64,000 nt of DNA from Chryseobacterium indologenes. GTDB lineage: Bacteria; Bacteroidota; Bacteroidia; Flavobacteriales; Weeksellaceae. A program made the translations under genes and the position numbers. The notes beneath the pieces were generated by a model. It worked only from the letters and a program-made list of their open reading frames with translations, did not search any database and was not told the origin of the DNA. Shown piece by piece: positions 42,894 to 49,659 of this stretch (positions are counted from its first letter, which is position 1; each line of letters starts with the position of its first letter). The stretch covers positions 4,836,001-4,900,000 of the forward strand of contig NZ_CP018786.1 of NCBI RefSeq assembly GCF_002025665.1, read 5' to 3'.

Positions 42894-43442
42894 ATGAAAA
42901 AGTATATTTCTTTACTGATGATTTTTGGATTCCTGTTCTTATTTCAGAGCTGTGCTTCACAAGGTTCATTAGATCCGAAAACAGTGGACACTTTGGTGAA
43001 TGCTCAGGAGTTTACGTTCTATGCACAAAGAGCCAATCCTACGAATTATGATGTTATCAATGTCATGAATTCAATGCCTAATACCACTGCAACAAGAATG
43101 TTGAATCTGAATGGAGAGTATACCATTGATGTCAGTAAAAATACACTGGATGTAGTGTTGCCTTATTTTGGAAGGATGTTCAATCCAACTTTTGGAAGTG
43201 CCAGTGATAACAGCTACCGATTTACTTCAAAAGATTTTACGGTAACTAAAACTCAGAATAAAAAAGGAACCTGGACTTTAAAGTTCAAACCTAAAGATGT
43301 AAGAAACGTAGACGAAGTTAATATTGAAGTATTTAAAAACGGTAAAGCTTTTGTTTCTATGAGAAGTAGTGACAGACAGCCTATTACTTATGATGGATAC
43401 ATTTCTAAAACTGAGGTAAAACAGGAAAAAGAGAAACTTTAA
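42894..43442 (+). CDS. DUF4251 lipoprotein
   Basis: Start at ATG 42894 (MKKYISLLMIFGFLFLFQSC), giving a standard lipoprotein signal with the cysteine at residue 20 in FQSCAS. The 182-residue protein has the DUF4251 pattern: VNAQEFTFYAQRANP, the double-strand LNLNGEYTIDVSKNTLDVVLPYFGRM, and a C-terminal beta domain with FKPKDVRNVDEVNIEVFKNG. Function unknown. Its TAA stop shares a TTAA with the stop of the converging meaB gene. Confidence 0.85.
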   Translation: MKKYISLLMIFGFLFLFQSCASQGSLDPKTVDTLVNAQEFTFYAQRANPTNYDVINVMNSMPNTTATRMLNLNGEYTIDVSKNTLDVVLPYFGRMFNPTFGSASDNSYRFTSKDFTVTKTQNKKGTWTLKFKPKDVRNVDEVNIEVFKNGKAFVSMRSSDRQPITYDGYISKTEVKQEKEKL

Positions 43443-44431
43443 TCCCTGTTTTCGTTCGATAAAAATTTTTCAACAAATAATTTTGCTTCAGTACTTGGAT
43501 TGGAAACCATGGCTGAAGCATTTTTTTTGTGCATATGATAAGCTTCTTCTACAGTATTGCTCTTTTTCATCAGGGACAGAATATATTCCTGAACCCAATA
43601 TTCAAATCGTTTTTCAGCCTGCTGAACACGAATTTCTTCAAACCGGCCGCTTTTCTTTTTCAGATCAATAAATTCGAATATTGCATCATAAACTTCCTGT
43701 AATCCTTGATTATGAAGCGCAGAACCTAGTAAAACAGGAATCTTCCATCCTTTTTCTTTAGGTGGAATAAAGTCTAGAGCTCTTTTTAATTCAAGCCTTG
43801 TATTTTTCGCTTTCTGAAGATTGTCCTGGTCTACTTTATTGATGAAAATAAGGTCTACCATTTCCATGATACCTCTTTTTATGCCCTGAAGCTCGTCTCC
43901 TCCCCCAATGATTTTAAGGAATAAAAAAACATCAGTAATATCAGCCACCAGAACTTCTGATTGCCCTACTCCTACGGTTTCTATTAAAATATAGTCATAG
44001 CCTGCAGCTTCGCAGATCATCATGGTTTCAAAAGTTGTATTGGCTACTCCTCCCAGAAATCCTGAGCTGGGAGAAGGACGAATGAATGCATTTTCTTCTT
44101 TAGCCAGTTCCTCCATTCTGGTTTTATCCCCCAAAATACTTCCTTTGTTGATAGCCGAGCTTGGGTCAATAGCCAAAACGGCAACTTTTTTCCCCTGAGC
44201 AATAACCAGGCGGCCAAAGTTTTCTATAAAAGTGGACTTACCTGCTCCGGGAACACCCGTTACTCCTACCCTTACAGAGTTTCCGGTAAGAGGCATAATT
44301 TTCTTCAACAATTCTTCTGCCTGTACTCTGTGCTCTGCTTTCTTACTTTCAACCAATGTAATAGCTTTCGCAATCAGGCGTTTGTTTCCTGACTGTATTC
44401 CCTCTATTAGTTCTTCTGTAGAAAATTTCAT
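43439..44431 (-). CDS. meaB: Methylmalonyl-CoA mutase-associated GTPase MeaB
   Basis: G3E-type GTPase that protects and reloads the B12-dependent methylmalonyl-CoA mutase. I start at ATG 44431 (MKFSTEELIEGIQSG, 330 residues). P-loop GVTGVPGAGKSTFIENFG; base DPSSAINKGSILGDKTRMEELA; Walker B-type ETVGVGQSEVLVADITDVF; base-recognition FINKVDQ. Its client mutase is encoded at 50.7-52.8 kb, 6 kb away on the same strand with unrelated genes between. Confidence 0.94.
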   Translation of the reverse strand: MKFSTEELIEGIQSGNKRLIAKAITLVESKKAEHRVQAEELLKKIMPLTGNSVRVGVTGVPGAGKSTFIENFGRLVIAQGKKVAVLAIDPSSAINKGSILGDKTRMEELAKEENAFIRPSPSSGFLGGVANTTFETMMICEAAGYDYILIETVGVGQSEVLVADITDVFLFLKIIGGGDELQGIKRGIMEMVDLIFINKVDQDNLQKAKNTRLELKRALDFIPPKEKGWKIPVLLGSALHNQGLQEVYDAIFEFIDLKKKSGRFEEIRVQQAEKRFEYWVQEYILSLMKKSNTVEEAYHMHKKNASAMVSNPSTEAKLFVEKFLSNENRD

Positions 44432-44600
44432 TAATTCAAAATTAATAATTAAAATGGGAATGGTCAATACCCGGATCATAATGATCACACAAAAGAAACA
44501 AATTGTCTTTATTTCAAATTATCAATTTTTCATGAATTTAGTTTTTATTTCTTCTAAATTAAAACTAGAACAGCCTGTATCAACGGCTTAAGGAATTTAT

Positions 44601-44608
44601 TACATTTG
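44601..44608 (+). promoter_or_regulatory. -7 element of the cytochrome c lipoprotein pair
   Basis: TACATTTG, exact TAnnTTTG, 21 bases before the ATG at 44630; AGAAGGA just before that ATG is one of the few Shine-Dalgarno-like sites in the window. Confidence 0.5.
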
Positions 44609-44629
44609 TTATATATCAAAAGAAGGAAC

Positions 44630-44923
44630 ATGAAAAAACTCATCGTTGCGGCTTCGTTTACTGCTATTTTGCTGGTTTCCTGTACGCCGAAAGCTGCTAC
44701 ATCCACTGCTACTGCAGGAACTTCAACATCTACTGCAGAACAGATTGCTCAGGGAAAAACTATTTTTGAAAACTCTTGCGGAAGATGTCACAAATTACCA
44801 GATCCTGCTTCACACAATCCTGTACAATGGGTGGGAATTATGAATTCTATGGCTCCAAAAGCAAAACTGACGGATGAGCAGCATCAATGGGTTTATGATT
44901 ATATTGTTTCTGTAAAGAAGTAA
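44630..44923 (+). CDS. Small cytochrome c lipoprotein (copy 1)
   Basis: Start at ATG 44630 (MKKLIVAASFTAILLVSC; the cysteine at residue 18 is the lipobox), 97 residues. A low-complexity Ala/Thr/Ser linker follows (STATAGTSTSTAEQ), then a compact class I cytochrome c with heme motif CGRCH in ENSCGRCHKLPDP and a methionine in MNSMAPKAKLT as likely sixth ligand. Probably carries electrons at the membrane surface in the periplasm. It is followed 20 bases later by a close paralog. Confidence 0.88.
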   Translation: MKKLIVAASFTAILLVSCTPKAATSTATAGTSTSTAEQIAQGKTIFENSCGRCHKLPDPASHNPVQWVGIMNSMAPKAKLTDEQHQWVYDYIVSVKK

Positions 44924-44943
44924 TCATCAAATAAAAATAGGAT

Positions 44944-45231
44944 ATGAAAAAATTCATTTTAACGGGTATTGCAGCATCAGCATTTCTGGTATCCTGCGGG
45001 CCTAAAAGTGTGGCCGTTACAGGGCCAAAGTATACCTCATCTGAGCAGTTGGCACAAGGAAAAACCATTTTTGAAAATTCCTGTGCAAAATGCCATAAGC
45101 TTCCAGAGCCAACCAAGCATGACAACCAGGGATGGATCAATACCTTAAGCAGAATGGCTCCAAAGGCCAAACTTACTGATGACCAGCATCAAATGGTGTA
45201 TGATTATCTGATCTCTGTCAATAAAAAATAA
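44944..45231 (+). CDS. Small cytochrome c lipoprotein (copy 2)
   Basis: A 95-residue paralog of the preceding gene with the same plan: lipobox at SAFLVSC, shorter linker (GPKSVAVTGPKY), heme motif CAKCH in ENSCAKCHKLPEP, and the same SRMAPKAKLTDDQHQMVYDYL tail (given as a region). The shared motifs QGKTIFENSC and MAPKAKLTD show a tandem duplication. The stop codon lies in the terminator stem. Confidence 0.88.
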   Translation: MKKFILTGIAASAFLVSCGPKSVAVTGPKYTSSEQLAQGKTIFENSCAKCHKLPEPTKHDNQGWINTLSRMAPKAKLTDDQHQMVYDYLISVNKK

Positions 45232-45258
45232 GCTTTCTAATGAAAGCTTATTTTTTTA
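45227..45258. terminator. Bidirectional terminator, cytochrome pair and RtcB-PrfH operon
   Basis: Stem AATAAGCTTTC (45227-45237) / GAAAGCTTATT (45242-45252) with a TAAT loop, then T runs on both strands. It ends the plus-strand cytochrome pair and the minus-strand TPR gene (stop at 45280). Confidence 0.88.
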
Positions 45259-45279
45259 ATTCAAATACGGTCAAACAGA

Positions 45280-45786
45280 TTATTCTGCCTTTTTTACGGT
45301 TCTTGTCCTGGTTACTTTTCCTTTAACCAGTTTCTCTCTGTCTTCAATAATTTCGAGTGCTGCACGATTGTAAGCAAATTTTTTAGCTTCTTTAAGCGTT
45401 GTCAAAGCTTGTTTGTATTCAAATTTTCTTTCCTGTAAAAGAGACAAACAGTTCAGAATTTCAGATTTATCAATTCCTTTTAGTTTCAGAGAGAACTCAA
45501 TTAATTTTTCTGCTTCTTTGTAATCTTCATTACTCAATAGACATTCAATATAATATCTGGGAGTATTGATATTTCCGATATTACTCTGCATGGCTTCATC
45601 AAAGTATTTCTTGGCTGTTTCATAATCCTTCAATTCTTCTGAATATACTCTTCCCATGAGACAAAGACTGTCCGCATCTTCCGGTTCGTAAGATAAAGCA
45701 TAATTCAGCGCATCCATACATTCAGAAAGATTGAATGGAAAGTAGTCTAATGCTTCAAAATAATATTTACTTTTAGTTAAGGTCAT
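45280..45786 (-). CDS. TPR-repeat protein of the RtcB-PrfH group
   Basis: A 168-residue soluble protein made of about four tetratricopeptide-like helical hairpins: KYYFEALDYFPFNLSECMDALNYALSYEP, DADSLCLMGRVYSEELKDYETAKKYFDEAM, TPRYYIECLLSNEDYKEAEKLIEFSLKL and SEILNCLSLLQERKFEYKQALTTLKEAKKF (given as repeat units). The C-terminus is basic (KGKVTRTRTVKKAE). Its start overlaps the prfH 3' end by 14 bases, so translation is probably coupled. Likely a protein-binding scaffold for the repair system; no direct evidence. Confidence 0.8.
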   Translation of the reverse strand: MTLTKSKYYFEALDYFPFNLSECMDALNYALSYEPEDADSLCLMGRVYSEELKDYETAKKYFDEAMQSNIGNINTPRYYIECLLSNEDYKEAEKLIEFSLKLKGIDKSEILNCLSLLQERKFEYKQALTTLKEAKKFAYNRAALEIIEDREKLVKGKVTRTRTVKKAE

Positions 45787-46471
45787 TTCTGTAATTTTTT
45801 AATTCATTTTTCAAGGCATTCCTTTGTTTTTTGAATGTCTTGTCTTCGTAATTCTTTTTAAAATCTGTCCCTGAGAATGTACGAACCGGATTTCCGCGTT
45901 CTACCTGCATCTGCATAGACCAGGTTGCTTTCAGTTTTCTTTCCAGTTGTTGGATATAAACCGCCATTACCTTTTCTTTGAGCCTGATAATGGATAGTTT
46001 TTTATTTTCCAGCTGTGAACGGGAATCCTGTACAAAAACAGTTTCGTTGGTAAGAATATGAGTGGCACGTACAGCAGTATTCACCTTGTTTACGTTTTGC
46101 CCTCCACTTCCCTGACTTCTCGCAGTCTGAAACCGGATGTCTTTTTCATGAAAGTCAATCATTTTGACATTTTCCAATTCGAAGATTCCGATAAACCAAT
46201 TACTTCTTTTATGGAGCTTCCTGAATGTACTTTTTCCTATCCAGCAAACGCTTCCAAGCCAGCTTTTTAAAAACAAACTTAGATCTTTTCCTTTCAAAAG
46301 CAGAGTTACTGATTTTAGTGTCAGGTTCTCATCTCCATTTTCCCGATGAATAATTTCGTATTCTATTGTATTGTGTTTTGCCTCTTCAAGAAAGGTCTTC
46401 AGAACCTTGGCTACTACCCACTGGCATTCTAAAGGACCTCTTCCCGAAGTGATCTGTATTAATTTTTCCAT
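45773..46471 (-). CDS. prfH: Peptide chain release factor homolog PrfH
   Basis: A class I release-factor homolog lacking a stop-codon-reading domain. In E. coli PrfH frees the nascent chain from ribosomes whose 16S decoding centre has been cut, so that RtcB can reseal the RNA. The N-terminal domain (1-100) has the PrfH-specific start LIQITSGRGPLECQWVV and ends NWFIGIFELE. The peptidyl-hydrolase domain has GSGGQNVNKV with GGQ at 123-125, VRATHI and SRSQLENKK. A basic tail (KKNYEDKTFKKQRNALKN) extends beyond the E. coli length. It starts 3 bases after the nucleotidyltransferase gene. Confidence 0.92.
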   Translation of the reverse strand: MEKLIQITSGRGPLECQWVVAKVLKTFLEEAKHNTIEYEIIHRENGDENLTLKSVTLLLKGKDLSLFLKSWLGSVCWIGKSTFRKLHKRSNWFIGIFELENVKMIDFHEKDIRFQTARSQGSGGQNVNKVNTAVRATHILTNETVFVQDSRSQLENKKLSIIRLKEKVMAVYIQQLERKLKATWSMQMQVERGNPVRTFSGTDFKKNYEDKTFKKQRNALKNELKNYRNDLN

Positions 46472-46474
46472 TTT

Positions 46475-47020
46475 TTATGTTGGCATTTTGCTTAATAGAG
46501 GGTTTCCTACCGGATTTATTCCCTTTTGTAATAGTTCTTTTGCGGCCATCACTGCCCAGCATTTGTCACTGGAGTGAATATTTTTGTAAAAAGAAAGTAA
46601 AATATCAGGCCTCACAACGGTAAATCCATTGGTTTCCAATATCTCTAGATCATCTCTTTCAAAGAAGTCTATGGTAATTCTGTAGAATTTGTCATTTTCA
46701 AGCTTAACCGATTTTTCGTACCTGCGAAAGTTTTCTTCACTCGGCAGATGGTCATATCGGGTCCAGACTTTCTGGAATCCTTCCTGCTGAAGAATGATCA
46801 CAACTTGTGCTACATTTTCTTTTTTTACAAAAACATCAATATCCTTATGATCATGAGCGTGTTTGTATTCTGTATGCCCTCTTTCAGACATAAAATGCCA
46901 TGCCCAACCTCCTGATATAATGATTTTATCTTTTAATTTATCTAAAATTTCGAGCCCGAACCGGATTCTGAATTCAGGCCAGACTTCACCGTATCTTTTT
47001 ATGTTATGTGGTGCTCCCAT
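46475..47020 (-). CDS. Nucleotidyltransferase-fold protein, ANT(2'')-like, in the RtcB-PrfH group
   Basis: A 181-residue protein with polymerase-beta-type nucleotidyltransferase features: GGW at 37-39 in KIIISGGWAWHFMSERG, then HDHKDIDVFV with D60 and D62 as metal ligands, and a likely third acid in ITIDFF (D118). The GGWA...H-x-DIDV layout resembles the aminoglycoside 2''-adenylyltransferase / LinA-type family more than classical pol-beta enzymes. Gap of 3 bases to prfH. An RNA- or ribosome-modifying role is suggested only by context; drug adenylylation is the alternative. All expected acidic residues are present. Confidence 0.78.
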   Translation of the reverse strand: MGAPHNIKRYGEVWPEFRIRFGLEILDKLKDKIIISGGWAWHFMSERGHTEYKHAHDHKDIDVFVKKENVAQVVIILQQEGFQKVWTRYDHLPSEENFRRYEKSVKLENDKFYRITIDFFERDDLEILETNGFTVVRPDILLSFYKNIHSSDKCWAVMAAKELLQKGINPVGNPLLSKMPT

Positions 47021-47048
47021 TTCTTTGTTTTTAAATATTTCCTGATTA

Positions 47049-47079
47049 AACCTTACAGGTTTTTGAAACCTGTAAGGTT
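47049..47079. repeat. Perfect hairpin between rtcB and the nucleotidyltransferase gene
   Basis: AACCTTACAGGTTT (47049-47062) and its reverse complement AAACCTGTAAGGTT (47066-47079) around a three-base loop. Neither strand has a long T run after it, so it is not an obvious terminator. It resembles a palindromic word I recall from many Chryseobacterium intergenic regions and could stabilise the upstream mRNA or weaken read-through. Confidence 0.7.
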
Positions 47080-47096
47080 ATAAAATATTAGGCTAA

Positions 47097-48488
47097 TTAC
47101 TTATCCATTCTCACAATTCTCGGCTGGAATGTTCCCAGGATATCTACCAATTCACTCTGTGCATTCATCACTTCATTGATGTCTTTGTAGGCCATTGGTG
47201 CTTCTTCCGCATTCCCGCCCATTAATGTGACATTTTTTAGTTTCAGCTCTTTTTTGATATCATGCTGAGTGAAAAGACTTCTGCATTCTCCTCTTGAGTA
47301 TGCTCTTCCGGCGCCATGAGATGCAGAATTCAGGGATTCCGGGTTTCCTTTTCCACGAACGATAAATCCTTTCGCTGTCATGGATCCGGGTATCATCCCC
47401 AATTCATTCTCATTGGCAGGTGTAGCGCCTTTTCGGTGAACAATCACTTCTTTTCCGTTATGAATTTCTTTCCACGCAAAATTGTGATGGTTTTCAATTC
47501 TCGCTTTTACTCTTCCACCGACTGCTTTTACAAGCCTTCTGTGAATATCATCGTGGCAGGCTGAAGCATAATCTCCGGCAAGGTTCATTGCAGTCCAGTA
47601 TTCCAGTCCCAGATGAGTACTAAGGTCCAGCCATGCGAAGTTTTGGGCTTCTTTTGGTAACGGACACTGATCTGTCGCCATTCTTGAATAATATTGTGCG
47701 ATTTCCGCTCCCAGACCTCTCGAGCCACTGTGAGAAAGTACTCCCAGATATTTTCCTTTTGGGAGGCCAATTTGTTTGTCCTCTTCAGTGATTTCCACTT
47801 CCCCGAATTCTACAAAGTGATTTCCTCCACCTGAGGATCCCATCTGTTTGATGGCTTTTCCCTTTAATCTTCTTAAGATCGGGATCATATCGAATGTATC
47901 TCTGTCAAAAATCTCATGATCTATGTGAGATTTATGAGTCTCATACATCCCGAATTTTGTATGTTCAGCAAGCGCTTTTTCATATTTATCTCTTGCCCCT
48001 TCAAGATATGAAACGGGTGTATCCAAAATACTAAGGCTCATTCTGCAGCCAATATCCATTCCTACTCCGTAAGGGATTACTGCATTTTCCACTGCCAGAA
48101 CACCTCCTATGGGAAGTCCGTACCCGCTGTGGGCATCCGGCATTAATGCTCCCTGAGTAGAAACAGGCAGTTTCAAAGCTGTGTATAACTGATTTTTTGC
48201 CTCTTCTGAAATATTGTTTCCAAAAATCTGAAAGGAAGCACGCTGGGAATTCAGCATTCTTTTTTCGGTTTTTTTGGATGAAAGCAGGGTTTCTGCAATC
48301 TGTCCGAAAGTCAGATCTTTTTCAAATTCTTCCGGATTCAGCAGGATTTCCTTTAAAAGAGCTTTTACATGATGAATATTCTTCGTTGCAAAATTTCTTT
48401 TCATGACTTCCAATGCTACGTTTACGCTTTGGTTATTTGGATAGCCCAGTTTTAATATATCTTTTCCTTTTAGTTTTAAATTTCCCAT
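47097..48488 (-). CDS. rtcB: RNA ligase RtcB
   Basis: GTP- and Mn2+-dependent ligase joining 2',3'-cyclic phosphate (or 3'-phosphate) ends to 5'-OH ends. The 463 residues carry all catalytic positions: D145 and C148 in GMDIGC, H224 in GGGNHF, H253 in SHSGSRG, ENHHN near 335, HRKGATPA at 351, and the guanylated histidine H391 in SHGAGRAYSR. It has an N-terminal extension of about 80 residues relative to E. coli RtcB. No archease or RtcA gene is nearby; instead PrfH is in the same group, so it fits the ribosome-repair type (RtcB2). The start lies 27 bases after the upstream gene. Confidence 0.94.
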   Translation of the reverse strand: MGNLKLKGKDILKLGYPNNQSVNVALEVMKRNFATKNIHHVKALLKEILLNPEEFEKDLTFGQIAETLLSSKKTEKRMLNSQRASFQIFGNNISEEAKNQLYTALKLPVSTQGALMPDAHSGYGLPIGGVLAVENAVIPYGVGMDIGCRMSLSILDTPVSYLEGARDKYEKALAEHTKFGMYETHKSHIDHEIFDRDTFDMIPILRRLKGKAIKQMGSSGGGNHFVEFGEVEITEEDKQIGLPKGKYLGVLSHSGSRGLGAEIAQYYSRMATDQCPLPKEAQNFAWLDLSTHLGLEYWTAMNLAGDYASACHDDIHRRLVKAVGGRVKARIENHHNFAWKEIHNGKEVIVHRKGATPANENELGMIPGSMTAKGFIVRGKGNPESLNSASHGAGRAYSRGECRSLFTQHDIKKELKLKNVTLMGGNAEEAPMAYKDINEVMNAQSELVDILGTFQPRIVRMDK

Positions 48489-48515
48489 TGTTTTTGTTTT
48501 AAATAACAGTTGGAC

Positions 48516-49250
48516 TCATAAGTCCTCTAAGCTTTCTGCAATCTCTGTTGCAGACATTGTACAGGTAACATATTTCCTGCTTTTGATAAGTTTTCTTTGA
48601 TACCTTTCTTTCCATGGATTCGACTTACATAGAATTGTCTTATTCATAATCCCTATTACCTTATACTGACCCAAATAGAAATCCAGCGCTGCATATTCTT
48701 TTTCCAGCTCCAAATCCAGGGGTTTGTAATGGGTAATCATATTGGGTTTTATCCTTAGAGCAAATCTCCATGGTTCAGTAAATTGGTAGTAGGTTCCGAA
48801 TATCTTACGGACAGGGCAATAATCTTCTTTCTTTTCAAAGTATTGTCTTTCTCTGTCGGTAAGTTCCAATTTTGGATAATTCCAGGAAAAAGAAGTAATA
48901 TACCTGAGCTTCTGTTCTCTTTCTACATATATCTTTCTTCCGAACTTTCTTTTCTTTTTTAGAAATTTTCGGTTGTCAGAATACATATAGGTATTTATCT
49001 TCTTTAAAATTCCTTCGAAAAAATCTCCATCTTTGGATTCTTTTACATCATTTCTTACAACAAAGAATCTTACAAATCCTTTTTGATAAGGTTTATCCAA
49101 TGGTATCAACGGAAGATTTTTTCTTATTTTCCAGAGTGCTCTACTACGTTTGTATTTTGTTCTTATCTGCTTTTCTACATCTTTTCTAATTGTTCTTTTT
49201 CTGCTTCTCACGCTTCTCAGGCGGGAAAACAGGAGGTTATCATTTTCCAT
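48516..49250 (-). CDS. Unknown strongly basic protein, first gene of the RtcB-PrfH group
   Basis: A 244-residue protein I do not recognise. It is very rich in Lys and Arg throughout (e.g. RLRSVRSRKRTIRK, KFLKKKRKFGRKIYVEREQK, RYQRKLIKSRKYVTC) and in Tyr/Trp, with no signal peptide or membrane helix. Charge and composition suggest RNA or ribosome binding. It lies 27 bases before rtcB on the same strand, after a leader with a 9-base-pair inverted repeat. No catalytic motif is evident. It could be a sensor or targeting factor for the repair system, or an unrelated passenger. Confidence 0.7.
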   Translation of the reverse strand: MENDNLLFSRLRSVRSRKRTIRKDVEKQIRTKYKRSRALWKIRKNLPLIPLDKPYQKGFVRFFVVRNDVKESKDGDFFEGILKKINTYMYSDNRKFLKKKRKFGRKIYVEREQKLRYITSFSWNYPKLELTDRERQYFEKKEDYCPVRKIFGTYYQFTEPWRFALRIKPNMITHYKPLDLELEKEYAALDFYLGQYKVIGIMNKTILCKSNPWKERYQRKLIKSRKYVTCTMSATEIAESLEDL

Positions 49251-49267
49251 TGTGAACAGAAGTCTGA

Positions 49268-49305
49268 TGTGAGATACCGGAAACTCAATTGTTTTTTATC
49301 TCACA
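49268..49305 (-). promoter_or_regulatory. Leader inverted repeat before the basic protein gene
   Basis: TGTGAGATA (49268-49276) and TATCTCACA (49297-49305) pair perfectly across 20 bases, ending 17 bases before the start codon. A smaller hairpin TCAACT / AGTTGA follows at 49316-49335. No TAnnTTTG is seen between here and the terminator at 49449, so the operon promoter is not identified; an operator or translational control is possible. Confidence 0.45.
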
Positions 49306-49448
49306 CAACTTTTAATCAACTAAAATACTAGTTGAATGGATTAATAATAGACTCAATAGTTCTGAGGAATGTACCTCATCCTATTTTGCCTTTAATGACA
49401 CTTAAAAAATTTCGGGGAAACCTGGGAGTTTGAAATATTGCGCAATAA

Positions 49449-49479
49449 AAAACCCGAAATCTCTACGACTTCGGGTTTT
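49449..49479 (-). terminator. Terminator of the small-ORF transcript
   Basis: Stem AAAACCCGAA (49449-49458) / TTCGGGTTTT (49470-49479), 11-base loop, followed on the minus strand by TTTTTTATTG. A 12-base palindrome TATTGCGCAATA (49436-49447) abuts it. Confidence 0.88.
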
Positions 49480-49501
49480 GATATTTCATTGTACTGTTAT
49501 T

Positions 49502-49579
49502 CTAAGAATGTACCAAACCGCGAAGCCTTACCACCATAAGTGGCAATCCAACTGTAGAATTCTGATTAGTTCTGAACAT
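49502..49579 (-). CDS. Possible 25-residue small protein or leader peptide
   Basis: An ATG ORF of 26 codons enclosed by a full promoter (49621-49649) and a strong terminator (49449-49479), so that it is the only candidate product of a transcript of about 150 bases. It starts MFRTNQNSTVGLPLMVV and ends RLRGLVHS; hydrophobic centre, basic C-terminus. The leader before it is about 35 bases. It could instead be a small RNA that happens to contain an ORF, or an attenuator for the downstream repair operon 250 bases away. Not recognised. Confidence 0.5.
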   Translation of the reverse strand: MFRTNQNSTVGLPLMVVRLRGLVHS

Positions 49580-49620
49580 TGCTTCGTTGTTTTTTATTGG
49601 TTAAACTTGATTTTCAGGTG

Positions 49621-49649
49621 CAAATATATACATTTTTCTGAAAATCAAA
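49621..49649 (-). promoter_or_regulatory. Promoter of the small-ORF transcript
   Basis: Minus strand TTTG (49649-49646), 17 bases, TATATTTG (49628-49621): a full match to the Flavobacteriia promoter pattern. Start predicted near 49614. It lies directly after the M28 stop codon. Confidence 0.7.
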
Positions 49650-49659
49650 ATATTTTTTT

